Source of the DNA: DYRB01 sp963802205
Lineage (GTDB): Bacteria; Pseudomonadota; Gammaproteobacteria; Chromatiales; Chromatiaceae
Length of the DNA stretch: 64,000 nucleotides
NCBI GenBank assembly: GCA_963802205.1
Contig: CAWDHW010000032.1
Coordinates: 255,169-319,168, forward strand
Direction: 5' to 3'
The translations under genes were made by a program, and so were the position numbers. Below are positions 1 to 8,700 of the stretch, one piece after another (the stretch's first letter is position 1; every line of letters begins with the position of its first letter). The notes beneath the pieces are model-generated. The model had not been told where the DNA came from. It was given only the letters and a program-made list of their open reading frames with translations, and did no database searches.

Positions 1-162
1 CTCGAAACCGTCTGCCGCCCGGGCGGCGCGCTTGAGGTTCCAGGACCGATCGAAAATCATGGTCCAGGAAACGATGGAGGCCAATACCAGGACCAGTAGC
101 ACGAGCTGAACCACCAGGCTCGCGTGCAGGACCAGATCGAGGATCGAAAGCTCAGTGCCCAT
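1..162 (-). CDS. tolQ: TolQ, N-terminal part (cut by window edge)
   Basis: The first 54 codons of a minus-strand gene run off the left edge. The peptide opens MGTELSILDLVLHASLVVQ and continues into one long hydrophobic helix, as in the first membrane segment of TolQ. TolQ is the inner-membrane proton-channel subunit of the Tol-Pal envelope system. The ATG at 160-162 overlaps the stop of ybgC by 11 bases, the usual ybgC-tolQ arrangement, which supports both calls. Only the N-terminus is visible, so the related ExbB cannot be excluded from sequence alone, but the neighbour makes tolQ much more likely. Confidence 0.85.
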   Translation of the reverse strand, partial: MGTELSILDLVLHASLVVQLVLLVLVLASIVSWTMIFDRSWNLKRAARAADGFE

Positions 163-637
163 GGGCTATCTCCGCCAAAAGCTGCTTAGGGATTCGGGCC
201 GGGCGCAGGGTTGTCGCATCGACACAGGCGATCTGGAAGGTGCCGCGGCAGCACAGGACCCCATCGGCGTTGCGCGCTACCTCCTGGGCCAGGTCCAGGC
301 TGGCCCCGCCGTGAGCGGTCAATGTCACCGTCACCGCCAGGAGGTCATTGAACAATGCAGGCCGTAGGTAGTCGATGGCGGCCCGTCGCACGCTGAACTG
401 CACCCCGACCTCGCGGCGCAGGGCATCCTGCTCGAAGCCCAGGGCCCGCAGCCACTCGGTACGGGCACGCTCCATGAACAGGAGGTAGTTGGCGTGGTAG
501 ACCACACCGCCGGCGTCAGTGTCCTCGTAGTACACGCGCACGGGCCAGCGGAAGGTAGGGGAGTCGGTGAGGCGATGCACCTGCACTCGGCCGTTTCCGG
601 ATAAAAAGATGCCGCAGTTTAGCAAAAACGGGGCCAA
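152..637 (-). CDS. ybgC: YbgC acyl-CoA thioesterase of the Tol-Pal operon
   Basis: Hot-dog fold thioesterase that hydrolyses short-chain acyl-CoA and sits at the head of Tol-Pal operons. The motif YYEDTDAGGVVYHANYL (residues 36-52 of the longest frame) holds the catalytic Asp (about D41). The family is usually 130-140 residues; the longest frame here is 161, and the first 17-20 residues look non-homologous, so a GTG at codon 18 (586) or 20 (580) is a plausible true start. The 3' end overlaps tolQ, implying translational coupling. ruvB lies just upstream on the same strand, matching ruvABC-ybgC-tolQRAB order. Confidence 0.9.
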   Translation of the reverse strand: MAPFLLNCGIFLSGNGRVQVHRLTDSPTFRWPVRVYYEDTDAGGVVYHANYLLFMERARTEWLRALGFEQDALRREVGVQFSVRRAAIDYLRPALFNDLLAVTVTLTAHGGASLDLAQEVARNADGVLCCRGTFQIACVDATTLRPARIPKQLLAEIAHGH

Positions 638-664
638 AGTGACACAGGCCGGACCGGTCCAGGA

Positions 665-1720
<1,056 letters not shown>

Positions 1721-1807
1721 GGGCGGCAATGGTGGGGCATTTGCGGGGCCTTGAAAACCACCGCTGGCCTTCGGGGCCATCGCCCCTGCCAAGCACGAGA
1801 TTCACGC

Positions 1808-1842
1808 AAAGAAAAAGGGCCTAGCCGTGAAGCTAAGCCCTT
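1808..1842 (-). terminator. Intrinsic terminator after tRNA-Asn
   Basis: An 11-base-pair stem (1815-1825 with 1832-1842, one G-T pair) closes a six-base loop. Read on the minus strand it is followed by a T-rich run, and it lies immediately 3' of the tRNA-Asn gene. The other strand is also followed by a T-rich stretch, so it may work in both directions. Confidence 0.8.
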
Positions 1843-1850
1843 GTTTTATT

Positions 1851-1926
1851 TGGCTCCCTGGGACGGGCTCGAACCGCCGACCTAGTGATTAACAGTCACC
1901 CGCTCTACCGACTGAGCTACCAGGGA
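1851..1926 (-). tRNA. tRNA-Asn (anticodon GTT)
   Basis: The minus strand reads as a full 76-base cloverleaf. The acceptor arm TCCCTGG pairs with CCAGGGA, the D arm has AGCTCAGTCGGTAGAGC, the anticodon loop is CTGTTAA and the T arm is GGTTCGAGCC. The CCA end is encoded (1851-1853). The GTT anticodon gives Asn, and the sequence resembles E. coli tRNA-Asn. A strong terminator follows directly. The insertion sequence begins about 90 bases from the tRNA's 5' side, so it did not insert into the gene. Confidence 0.95.
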
Positions 1927-1971
1927 TTGGTGAAGGCCCGGCATCTTAGCGACAGGACTGGGTCGGGTCAA

Positions 1972-1988
1972 GCCGGAGCCTTGTCCAA
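1972..1988 (+). repeat. Left copy of a 17-base direct repeat flanking the insertion sequence
   Basis: GCCGGAGCCTTGTCCAA recurs at 3375-3391 with a single T/C difference, on the far side of the transposase gene and in the same orientation. It may be an old, long target-site duplication, although the spacing to the inverted repeats is unequal on the two sides. Confidence 0.6.
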
Positions 1989-2018
1989 TGACACATGAGC
2001 CTGAAGGGGGCGTCGTGA

Positions 2019-3368
2019 TTCCAAGCTGAGGTGAGCCTGAAGGCGGCGGTGCGGGCATCCTGCGAGGATGATCGTGATGCTGCACACCCAGGGGCTCAAG
2101 CGCCTTGACGACTTGAGGAGCTTCCTGGCCGGGAGCCAGGCGGTGGACCTCAAGACCCCCGAGCGGGAGGCGGCCTACGCCTTCATTGCTCAGACGCTTA
2201 GACGCTTCGGCTACGGGCGCCTGAGCAAGGCCGACAAGGGGCTGGTGCGGGCCTACCTGGCTAAGGTGACGGGGCTGTCGCGGGCGCAGCTCACACGCCT
2301 GGTGGGGCGAGCGCAGGACGGGGAGGCGTTGAGGGACCGGCGCGGCCCTCCCGCCAAGCCCTTTGCCCGGCGTTACACGCCCGAGGACGTGCGCCTGCTG
2401 GCCGAGGTCGATGCCTTACATGGCAACCTCTCTGGACCAGCCACGCACAAGCTCTGTGAGCGGGCCTGGGAGGTTTTCGGCGATGCCCGCTACGAGCGCC
2501 TGGCCGGGATCTCCAACGGTCACCTGTACAACCTGCGGGGCTCCCAGACCTATCAGCGCTGCCGGGGGCGAGTGGACAAGACGCGGGCGGTACAGATGCG
2601 CATCGGCGAGCGCCGCCGTCCCCGCCCCGAAGGCCGCCCTGGCTTCCTGCGGGTCGACTCCGTCCACCAGGGCGATCTCGATGGGGTCAAGGGGCTCTAC
2701 CACATCAACCTGGTCGACGAGGTCACCCAGTTCCAGTGCGTCGGCAGCGCCGAGCGTATCAGCGAGCACTTCCTCCTGCCGGTCCTGGCCGCCCTGCTCG
2801 ACGCCTTCCCCTTCGTCATCCTCGGCTTCCACAGCGACAACGGCTCGGAGTACATCAACGCCCGCGTCGCGGCCCTGTTGACGAAGCTTCATGCCGAGTT
2901 CACCAAGTCGCGCGCGCGCCGCACCAACGACAACGCGCTGGCCGAGAGCAAGAACGGCTCGGTCATCCGCAAGCACCTTGGCTACAGCCACATCCCGGGC
3001 CGCTTTGCCCAACAGGTCAACGACTTCGCCCAAGGGATCCTGTCCCCCTACCTCAACTTCCACCGCCCCTGCTGCTTCCCCACCGAGGAGATCGACGCCA
3101 AGGGCCGGCTACGCAAGCGCTACCGCTACCAGACCATGACCACCCCCTACGAGAAACTCAAGTCACTGCCCGAGGCCACCCAGTACCTCAAGCCCGGCGT
3201 CACCTTCGAGCACCTGGATGCCATCGCCTACGCCATCAGCGACAATGAAGCCGCCCGACGCCTCAGCGAGGCCCGGGCCACACTGTTCCGTTCCATCAAC
3301 CAAGCCCAACAGCCCGCTGCCTGACCTCCAGCCCTCACCCCTCCTTCAGGCTCATCTCTGGATTGGAA
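2019..3368 (+). mobile_element. Insertion sequence with a DDE transposase
   Basis: One transposase gene is bounded by imperfect inverted repeats. The left end (from about 2019) reads TTCCAA, a short spacer, then TGAGCCTGAAGG at 2032-2043; the right end carries the complement (3343-3354, then TTGGAA at 3363-3368). A further copy of TGAGCCTGAAGG lies outside the left repeat at 1996-2007, 36 bases away, so the exact left end is uncertain. A near-perfect 17-base direct repeat flanks the whole. About 1.35 kb. The family is not certain; the transposase resembles widespread integrase-core proteins of the unclassified ISNCY type. Confidence 0.75.
2068..3324 (+). CDS. IS transposase with integrase catalytic core
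   Basis: A 418-residue transposase. The N-terminal third is rich in helix-turn-helix-like sequence (LSRAQLTRLVGRAQ). The integrase (rve/DDE) core follows, with the first Asp in FLRVDSVHQGD, the second in GFHSDNGSEYIN and the Glu in NDNALAESKNGSVIRKH, so the catalytic triad is complete and the gene may be active. The start at 2068 has GAGG only three bases upstream; an ATG at 2077 has better spacing and removes three residues. It is the only gene in the element. Confidence 0.85.
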   Translation: MIVMLHTQGLKRLDDLRSFLAGSQAVDLKTPEREAAYAFIAQTLRRFGYGRLSKADKGLVRAYLAKVTGLSRAQLTRLVGRAQDGEALRDRRGPPAKPFARRYTPEDVRLLAEVDALHGNLSGPATHKLCERAWEVFGDARYERLAGISNGHLYNLRGSQTYQRCRGRVDKTRAVQMRIGERRRPRPEGRPGFLRVDSVHQGDLDGVKGLYHINLVDEVTQFQCVGSAERISEHFLLPVLAALLDAFPFVILGFHSDNGSEYINARVAALLTKLHAEFTKSRARRTNDNALAESKNGSVIRKHLGYSHIPGRFAQQVNDFAQGILSPYLNFHRPCCFPTEEIDAKGRLRKRYRYQTMTTPYEKLKSLPEATQYLKPGVTFEHLDAIAYAISDNEAARRLSEARATLFRSINQAQQPAA

Positions 3369-3374
3369 AGGACT

Positions 3375-3391
3375 GCCGGAGCCTCGTCCAA
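3375..3391 (+). repeat. Right copy of the 17-base direct repeat
   Basis: GCCGGAGCCTCGTCCAA matches 1972-1988 except at one base. It lies seven bases beyond the right inverted repeat of the insertion sequence. Confidence 0.6.
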
Positions 3392-3881
3392 CACGGCCCA
3401 CGCTAACGAAATAGGCCGGGTTGTCACTCTGGGTCGCCAGTCGCCGTCCCGGGGCACTGTTTCGTCGTGCCCTTGTTGAGCACGAGGGCCAGAGAGCCTC
3501 CTTTGATCACGTACCGAGCCCGATGCTGTCCCCGTCGGGGCATGTCGCACTGCCCGAATCCTGGTAAATTGACGGTGAGTCACCTTCGGACCCACCCATG
3601 AATGACCTCCACGACCCCGCCAGCGAGCGTCTGGCGGACCCCGCCCAGGGTCCGCCGCCGGAGCCGGGCCCGCAAGGGGACCCCATCGGGTTGGAGACGT
3701 CAGCGCGATTCGGCAATTTTCCGCAAATGAACTCCAATAATTCAATTGGTTAGGTCGTTCCCGTGCGGGCCTGCGGGGTGACTCGGCCGCTCGGGGCAGG
3801 CCCTTGTCTTTGTTGGGTTCATTTGCGGATAACTGCCCTTTCTTAAGGTAGAAACAACACACCGGAGGGTGAGTCGCCTCT
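3392..3881. other. Intergenic stretch between the insertion sequence and cbpA
   Basis: About 490 bases without a convincing gene. A 51-codon open frame on the plus strand (3598-3753, starting MNDLHDPASERL) has no recognisable domain or good ribosome site and is not called. The stretch holds an inverted pair of CCGCAAATGAAC (listed separately). A GGAG ribosome site for cbpA lies at its 3' end. Confidence 0.5.
3721..3828. repeat. Inverted pair of the CCGCAAATGAAC motif
   Basis: CCGCAAATGAAC at 3721-3732 and its exact reverse complement at 3817-3828 face each other about 84 bases apart, upstream of cbpA. The core CCGCAAATGA recurs between ilvH and ilvC (52517) and upstream of glmM (57888), so this belongs to a dispersed family in this genome. 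Confidence 0.55.
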
Positions 3882-4820
3882 ATGGAATACAAGGATTATT
3901 ACAAGATCCTGGGCGTCGCCCGGGACGCACCCCAAGCCGACATCAAGCGTGCCTTCCGCAAGCTCGCGCGCAAGTACCACCCGGACGTGAGCAAGGAGCC
4001 AAACGCAGAGGCACGCTTCAAGGAGGTCAACGAGGCCAACGAGGTCCTGCATGACCCGGAAAAGCGCGCCGCCTACGACGCCCTGGGCAGCGGCTGGCAG
4101 CCGGGCCAGGATTTCCGCCCGCCACCGGGGGGTGGTCGGTCCCAGCGGGAGTACCGCTTCAGCACCGATGAGACCGCCGACTTCAGCGACTTTTTCTCCA
4201 GCATTTTCGGTAACAGCGGGGGATTCCGACCCCAAGGCGGCAAGCCGCGTCCACGCCGGGGTCAGGACCAGACGGCGCGGCTGCGCATTGCCCTGGAGGA
4301 CGCCTATCGGGGCGTCACCCGGCAACTCCATCTCGATGTCCCGGAATTCGACCCGGACGGACGGCCTGTGACGCACGCCCGGACACTGAATGTCCGCATC
4401 CCCGCAGGTGTCACCCAGGGCCAGCAGATCCGCCTCGCCGGCCAGGGGACTCCGGGGACCCAGGGGGCCACCGCCGGGGATCTGTTCCTCGAAATCGACC
4501 TCGAGCCGCACCCCTTTCTCCGCCCGGAGGGGCGCAACATCCACCTGAACCTGCCGGTCGCGCCCTGGGAGGCGGCCCTCGGCGCCACAGTCCCGGTGCC
4601 GACCCTGGCAGGGGCGGTCAACCTCAAGATTCCGGCCGGGACTCAGACGGGCAAGCGCATGCGCCTCAAGGGACGCGGGCTCCCCGGCGACCCCCCGGGG
4701 GATGCCTATATCGTCATCGAGGTCACAGCCCCGCCGGCCGATACGGAGGCGGCCCAGGATGCCTACCGCCGCCTGGCGGAGGCCTGCCCGTTCAACCCGC
4801 GCGCTAAGCTGGGGGTATGA
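3882..4820 (+). CDS. cbpA: DnaJ-type co-chaperone CbpA
   Basis: J-domain protein that stimulates the DnaK ATPase and, in E. coli, also binds curved DNA. The J domain covers residues 1-70 with the essential HPD in KYHPDVSKEP. A Gly/Phe-rich linker follows (about 75-125) and then two beta-sandwich substrate-binding domains. There is no cysteine zinc-finger, which separates CbpA from DnaJ. At 312 residues it has normal length. The ATG at 3882 has a GGAG site nearby. It is followed after three bases by cbpM, its known inhibitor. Confidence 0.93.
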   Translation: MEYKDYYKILGVARDAPQADIKRAFRKLARKYHPDVSKEPNAEARFKEVNEANEVLHDPEKRAAYDALGSGWQPGQDFRPPPGGGRSQREYRFSTDETADFSDFFSSIFGNSGGFRPQGGKPRPRRGQDQTARLRIALEDAYRGVTRQLHLDVPEFDPDGRPVTHARTLNVRIPAGVTQGQQIRLAGQGTPGTQGATAGDLFLEIDLEPHPFLRPEGRNIHLNLPVAPWEAALGATVPVPTLAGAVNLKIPAGTQTGKRMRLKGRGLPGDPPGDAYIVIEVTAPPADTEAAQDAYRRLAEACPFNPRAKLGV

Positions 4821-4823
4821 GCC

Positions 4824-5144
4824 ATGCACGCGAATCCAAACGATCTGGAAGGCGTCGTCCTGGACGAGCACGTCACTGTCACCTTCACTGAGCTGACCCA
4901 GTTGTGCCGGTCGGATGATCGCATCGTCCTGCTCATGGTGGCGGAGGGCGTCTTGCATCCCCAGGGTAGCCGCGCCGAGGACTGGCGGTTCAACGGCTGC
5001 GAGATTCGCCGCGCCCGCCGCGCCCTGCGCCTGCAACGGGATCTCGACCTCAACCTGGCCGGGGCCGCCCTGGCGCTGGACCTTCTCGACGAGATCGAGG
5101 CCCTGCGCCTGCGTATCTGCGCCTTGGAGGCCCACGCCCGATGA
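4824..5144 (+). CDS. cbpM: Chaperone modulator CbpM
   Basis: A 106-residue MerR-like regulator that in E. coli binds the CbpA J domain and blocks its action on DnaK. The pattern fits: an N-terminal sheet, then a helix-turn-helix-like section (FTELTQLCRSDDRIVLLMV), the conserved EDWRFNGCEIRRARRALRL and a C-terminal amphipathic helix (DLLDEIEALRLRI). It starts three bases after cbpA and its stop overlaps the next start in an ATGA, so three genes are probably translated as a unit. Confidence 0.88.
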   Translation: MHANPNDLEGVVLDEHVTVTFTELTQLCRSDDRIVLLMVAEGVLHPQGSRAEDWRFNGCEIRRARRALRLQRDLDLNLAGAALALDLLDEIEALRLRICALEAHAR

Positions 5145-6324
5145 CCACCCCTGAGATCCTCGGCCAACTCGGCAGCCTGCACCAGTTGCTGCGCGACCTC
5201 GTGCATGAGGAGCGCGACGACCGCATTCCCGTCCCTGGGCTTGGCACCCTCGGTTGGCACCTTGGCCAGTCGGTCTATCGCGAGGTCTACTGGCTGCGCG
5301 AGGTTGTCGCCGGGGAGTCAGACCTAACCGCCCGGGTCCGCCACATCTTCGGCCCCGGGGACTTGGACCTGGGTGCACGCTGCGCCTTGCTTCCGCCGCC
5401 TGATCACCTGCTGCAATGGGCCGCGCAGGCCCAGGACGAGGACCTGCGCCGCCTGGCCACCCCCGGCGCTCTGCCGCTGCATGCCCTGCTCCGGGAGGAT
5501 CGCCTCGCCTGGTACCTGCTTCAGCAGACCGCAAAAGACTACGAGCGCATGCTCTCGGTTCGGCTGGTCCGCGCCCTCGAGGCCAGGGGGGAGACCCCTA
5601 TCTTGTCGCCGCCCCGCTGGAGCCTGCGTCTTTCCTGGTGGACACTTTGGCTGAGGTCACTCAGGGCCACTATCGGGTCGGCTCCCGCCAGGAGCCCTTC
5701 GCCTATGCCAACGAGCTTCCGCCCCTGGCGGTGGAGCTGTCGAGCTTCCGTATCGCCGTGCAGCCTGCGAGTAATGCCCAATACCTCGCCTTTATGCGGG
5801 CCGGCGGCTACGACGACGGCACCCTGTGGGACGAGCCAGGACGCGCCTGGCTCGCCGCCGGCGGGGCCGGTTCCGCGGCGCCGCTGCATTGGCGGCGGGA
5901 CCCCAAGGGGCGCTGGTACGGACTTGGACTTGCCGGTCCGGGCGACCTTCCCGCGGACCAGCCGGTGTCAGGGGTAAACCGCCACGAGGCCCAGGCCTAT
6001 GCCAACTGGGTCGCGGCCCAGGGTGGGGCCGGCGCGGGGGCCGTGCTACAGCACGAATACCAGTGGGAGGTCGCCGCCCGCTCTGGCGCCATCGCGGGCG
6101 TCGGGCGGGCCTGGGAGTGGTGTTCGAACCCTTTCCACCCCTACCCGGACTATGTCGCCTTCCCGAGGCCGGGTGACGACCCCTTCGATGCCGGTTACTC
6201 CAGCCTGCGCGGCGGCTGTCTGCACACCCAGCGCTGCCTGCGCCGAGCCAGCCTACGCCACTTTGCCGATCCGGCCGAGCGGCACGGCTTCGCCGGCATC
6301 CGATTGGTCTTTCCGCCGGGCTGA
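5141..6324 (+). pseudogene. EgtB/SenA-type enzyme (DinB + formylglycine-generating-like), frameshifted
   Basis: Two frames together make one protein. Codons from 5141 encode a DinB-like N-terminal domain (GWHLGQSVYREVYW). From about 5592 the previous frame continues with a formylglycine-generating-enzyme/EgtB C-terminal domain (VNRHEAQAYANWVAAQ, YQWEVAARSG, LRGGCLHTQ, GFAGIRLVF). A run of six G at 5586-5591 is one base short; seven would join the frames as ARGGDPYLV. EgtB and SenA form C-S or C-Se bonds in ergothioneine or selenoneine synthesis with a three-His iron site. Here the usual second motif (QHEHQHDET-like) reads QQTAKDYERM, so at least two iron ligands seem absent. The gene overlaps cbpM. 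The break may be a real mutation, phase variation or a sequencing error. Confidence 0.7.
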
Positions 6325-6475
6325 GGTCCGCACGTCAACCCCATCTTGCTCCGCGGGAGGATCTCGGGGCTCTGGATGCAACGCCAGACCCGTCTGCACC
6401 CGCCGTGGCTGGCTCCTATTCCGCCTCTGAACTAAGGATGGAATGGAAAGAACGCCCGACGCTGGTGGTATCCGT

Positions 6476-8326
6476 TCAATCCAGTTGGGACAGATCCCGC
6501 ACCGCCCCACGGGCCGCACTGGTGGTCAGGGCCGCATAGGCGCGCAGGGCCACCGAGACCGGGCGCTGACGGTCCACCGGCTTCCAGGCAGCCGCACCTA
6601 GGGCCTCCATGGCGCGACGCCGCTCCGCCAGGGTAGCCGGAGCCACCAGCAGTTCGATGCGGCGCTGCGGGATGTCGATGGCGATCTGGTCGCCCTCTTG
6701 CACCAGGGCGATGGTCCCTCCCTCCGCGGCCTCCGGGGAGATGTGCCCGATGGATAGCCCGGAGGTCCCGCCTGAGAAGCGCCCGTCGGTGACCAGGGCA
6801 CACGCCTTGCCGAGCCCCTTGGATTTGAGATAACTGGTGGGGTAGAGCATCTCCTGCATGCCTGGACCGCCCTTGGGCCCCTCGTAACGGATCAGGACGA
6901 CATCCCCCGCCGCCACGCCGTCGGCGAGGATGGCCTCCACCGCCGCGTCCTGGCTCTCGAAGATCCGCGCCGGGCCGGTGAAGGTCAGGTTGCTGGCATC
7001 CACCCCGGCGGTCTTGACGATGCAGCCGTGCTCGGCGAGGTTGCCGAACAGGACCGCCAGGCCGCCATCGCGGCTGTAGGCGTGCTCCATATCCCGGATG
7101 CAGCCCTCGCTACGGTCCAGATCCAGAGCCGGCCACTGGCGGGACTGGCTGAAGGCGACCTGGGTGGGGACCCCGCCCGGCGCCGCCAGAAACCGCACCC
7201 GTGCGGCATCAGCCCCGGGCCGACGTACGTCCCAAAGCTCCAGGGCCTCCCCCAGGGTCGGGCTGTGGACCGTTGGCACATCGCGGTGGATGAGCCCGCC
7301 ACGGTCGAGTTCGCCCAGGATGCCCATGACCCCTCCGGCGCGGTGGACGTCTTCCATGTGGTACTTCTGAGTGGAAGGCGCGACCTTGCACAGGTTGGGC
7401 ACCTTGCGGCTTAAGGCGTCCATGTCGGCCATGGTGAAGTTGACCCCGGCCTCATGGGCCGCGGCCAGCAGGTGCAGGACCGTGTTGGTGGACCCGCCCA
7501 TGGCGATGTCCAGGCTCATGGCGTTCTCGAAGGCCTCGCGGGTGGCGATGGAGCGCGGCAGGGCACTGGCATCGTCTTGCTCATACCAGCGCCGGGACAG
7601 GGCCACCGCCAGACGCCCGGCCTCCAGGAACAGGTCCTTGCGCAACCCATGGGTCGCCAGCAGGGAACCGTTCCCCGGCAGGCTCAAGCCGAGGGCCTCG
7701 GTGAGGCAGTTCATGGAGTTGGCCGTGAACATCCCGGAACAGGACCCGCAGGTGGGGCAGGCGGAGCGCTCGATGGCCGCGACGTCGCTGTCGCTCTCTG
7801 TCGGGTCGGCGGCGGAGACCATGGCGTCCACCAGGTCGAGCTTCAGCTCCCCGCGATTGCCCAGAAGGACCTTGCCCGCCTCCATGGGCCCGCCGGAGAC
7901 GAAGACGGCGGGGATGTTGAGCCGCAGGGCGGCCATGAGCATCCCGGGGGTGATCTTGTCGCAGTTGGAGATGCACACCAGGGCATCGGCGCAGTGGGCG
8001 TTGACCATGTACTCGACGGAGTCGGCAATCAGGTCCCGGGAGGGTAGGGAATAGAGCATGCCGCCGTGGCCCATGGCGATGCCGTCGTCCACGGCAATGG
8101 TGTTGAATTCCTTGGCCACCCCCCCGGCCGCCTCGATCTCCCGGGCGACGAGTTGGCCCATGTCCTTCAGGTGCACATGCCCCGGAACGAACTGGGTGAA
8201 GGAGTTGGCCACGGCGATGATGGGCTTGTCGAAGTCGCCATCCTTCATGCCGGTGGCGCGCCACAGGGCGCGGGCGCCGGCCATGTTGCGACCTTGGGTC
8301 GTGGTGCGGGAGCGATAGGCAGGCAT
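6476..8326 (-). CDS. ilvD: Dihydroxy-acid dehydratase IlvD
   Basis: Iron-sulfur dehydratase catalysing the third shared step of valine, leucine and isoleucine synthesis. At 616 residues from the ATG at 8324-8326 (MPAYRSRTTTQGRNMAGAR) it matches the E. coli length exactly. Cluster cysteines appear in CISNCDKITPGM and CPTCGSCSGMF, with the conserved DGRFSGGTSGLSIGH near the C-terminus. The open frame extends 90 codons further upstream, but that part is not IlvD-like. It is separate from the ilvIHC operon at 50-53.6 kb. Confidence 0.95.
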   Translation of the reverse strand: MPAYRSRTTTQGRNMAGARALWRATGMKDGDFDKPIIAVANSFTQFVPGHVHLKDMGQLVAREIEAAGGVAKEFNTIAVDDGIAMGHGGMLYSLPSRDLIADSVEYMVNAHCADALVCISNCDKITPGMLMAALRLNIPAVFVSGGPMEAGKVLLGNRGELKLDLVDAMVSAADPTESDSDVAAIERSACPTCGSCSGMFTANSMNCLTEALGLSLPGNGSLLATHGLRKDLFLEAGRLAVALSRRWYEQDDASALPRSIATREAFENAMSLDIAMGGSTNTVLHLLAAAHEAGVNFTMADMDALSRKVPNLCKVAPSTQKYHMEDVHRAGGVMGILGELDRGGLIHRDVPTVHSPTLGEALELWDVRRPGADAARVRFLAAPGGVPTQVAFSQSRQWPALDLDRSEGCIRDMEHAYSRDGGLAVLFGNLAEHGCIVKTAGVDASNLTFTGPARIFESQDAAVEAILADGVAAGDVVLIRYEGPKGGPGMQEMLYPTSYLKSKGLGKACALVTDGRFSGGTSGLSIGHISPEAAEGGTIALVQEGDQIAIDIPQRRIELLVAPATLAERRRAMEALGAAAWKPVDRQRPVSVALRAYAALTTSAARGAVRDLSQLD

Positions 8327-8612
8327 GGGCGGACTCCGAATGACAGGGCGTGAGGTCAGGCGGCAATTGTATCGGAAGGCCGACGAGGAGGACGGCCCGC
8401 TCGCCATTCTGACGGGGTGCCGCTGGCAGCCAGTCAGGCTTCCGCACCTCCTGCTCGGGCGCTGAGCCGGCGCTTGCTTGTCTCGGGTCCAGGATTCACC
8501 CAAAATCTCGCTCGGACTTCCGACCCAGCTCCGGCGATGACCACCGCCAGCGGAGGCTGGCGGCACACGGCGAGGCCGACTCGTCCCGGCGGACAAGGCT
8601 TGCCGCGAAGGT
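8327..8612. other. Intergenic region upstream of ilvD and the photolyase gene
   Basis: No intact gene was found in this part. It must hold the ilvD promoter, but no clear -35/-10 pair could be read by eye. The section nearest the photolyase gene keeps a short degraded coding end, listed separately. Confidence 0.4.
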
Positions 8613-8699
8613 GGATCGGACGTCGCCTACGACGAGCGCGCCGACAAGCGTTCCTTGGCGGCGATGTATCGTTTTCTGAACCAGGTCTTTGCACGCTGA
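8613..8699 (+). pseudogene. Possible 3' remnant of a dienelactone hydrolase-family gene
   Basis: About 28 codons before the photolyase start read GSDVAYDERADKRSLAAMYR and end LNQVFAR-stop. This resembles the C-terminal tail of dienelactone hydrolase-family proteins (pattern VAYxxxADRRSWxAMxxFF). No matching upstream domain with the catalytic Cys or Asp was found in any frame. It may be the stub of a deleted gene, or chance similarity in GC-rich DNA. Confidence 0.35.
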
Positions 8700-8700
8700 G

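Noticed and set aside
2416..3063. Long minus-strand open frame opposite the transposase
   Set aside because: A GC-rich antisense shadow of a well-supported DDE transposase; no domain or ribosome site.
1851..3391. Genomic-island attachment sites at tRNA-Asn
   Set aside because: The direct repeats do not match any part of the tRNA 3' end, and no integrase of the tyrosine type is present; only a simple insertion sequence is supported.
3335..3892. 185-codon minus-strand frame between the insertion sequence and cbpA
   Set aside because: Low-complexity, Arg/Pro-rich composition with no domain, and it runs into the cbpA start region; likely chance.
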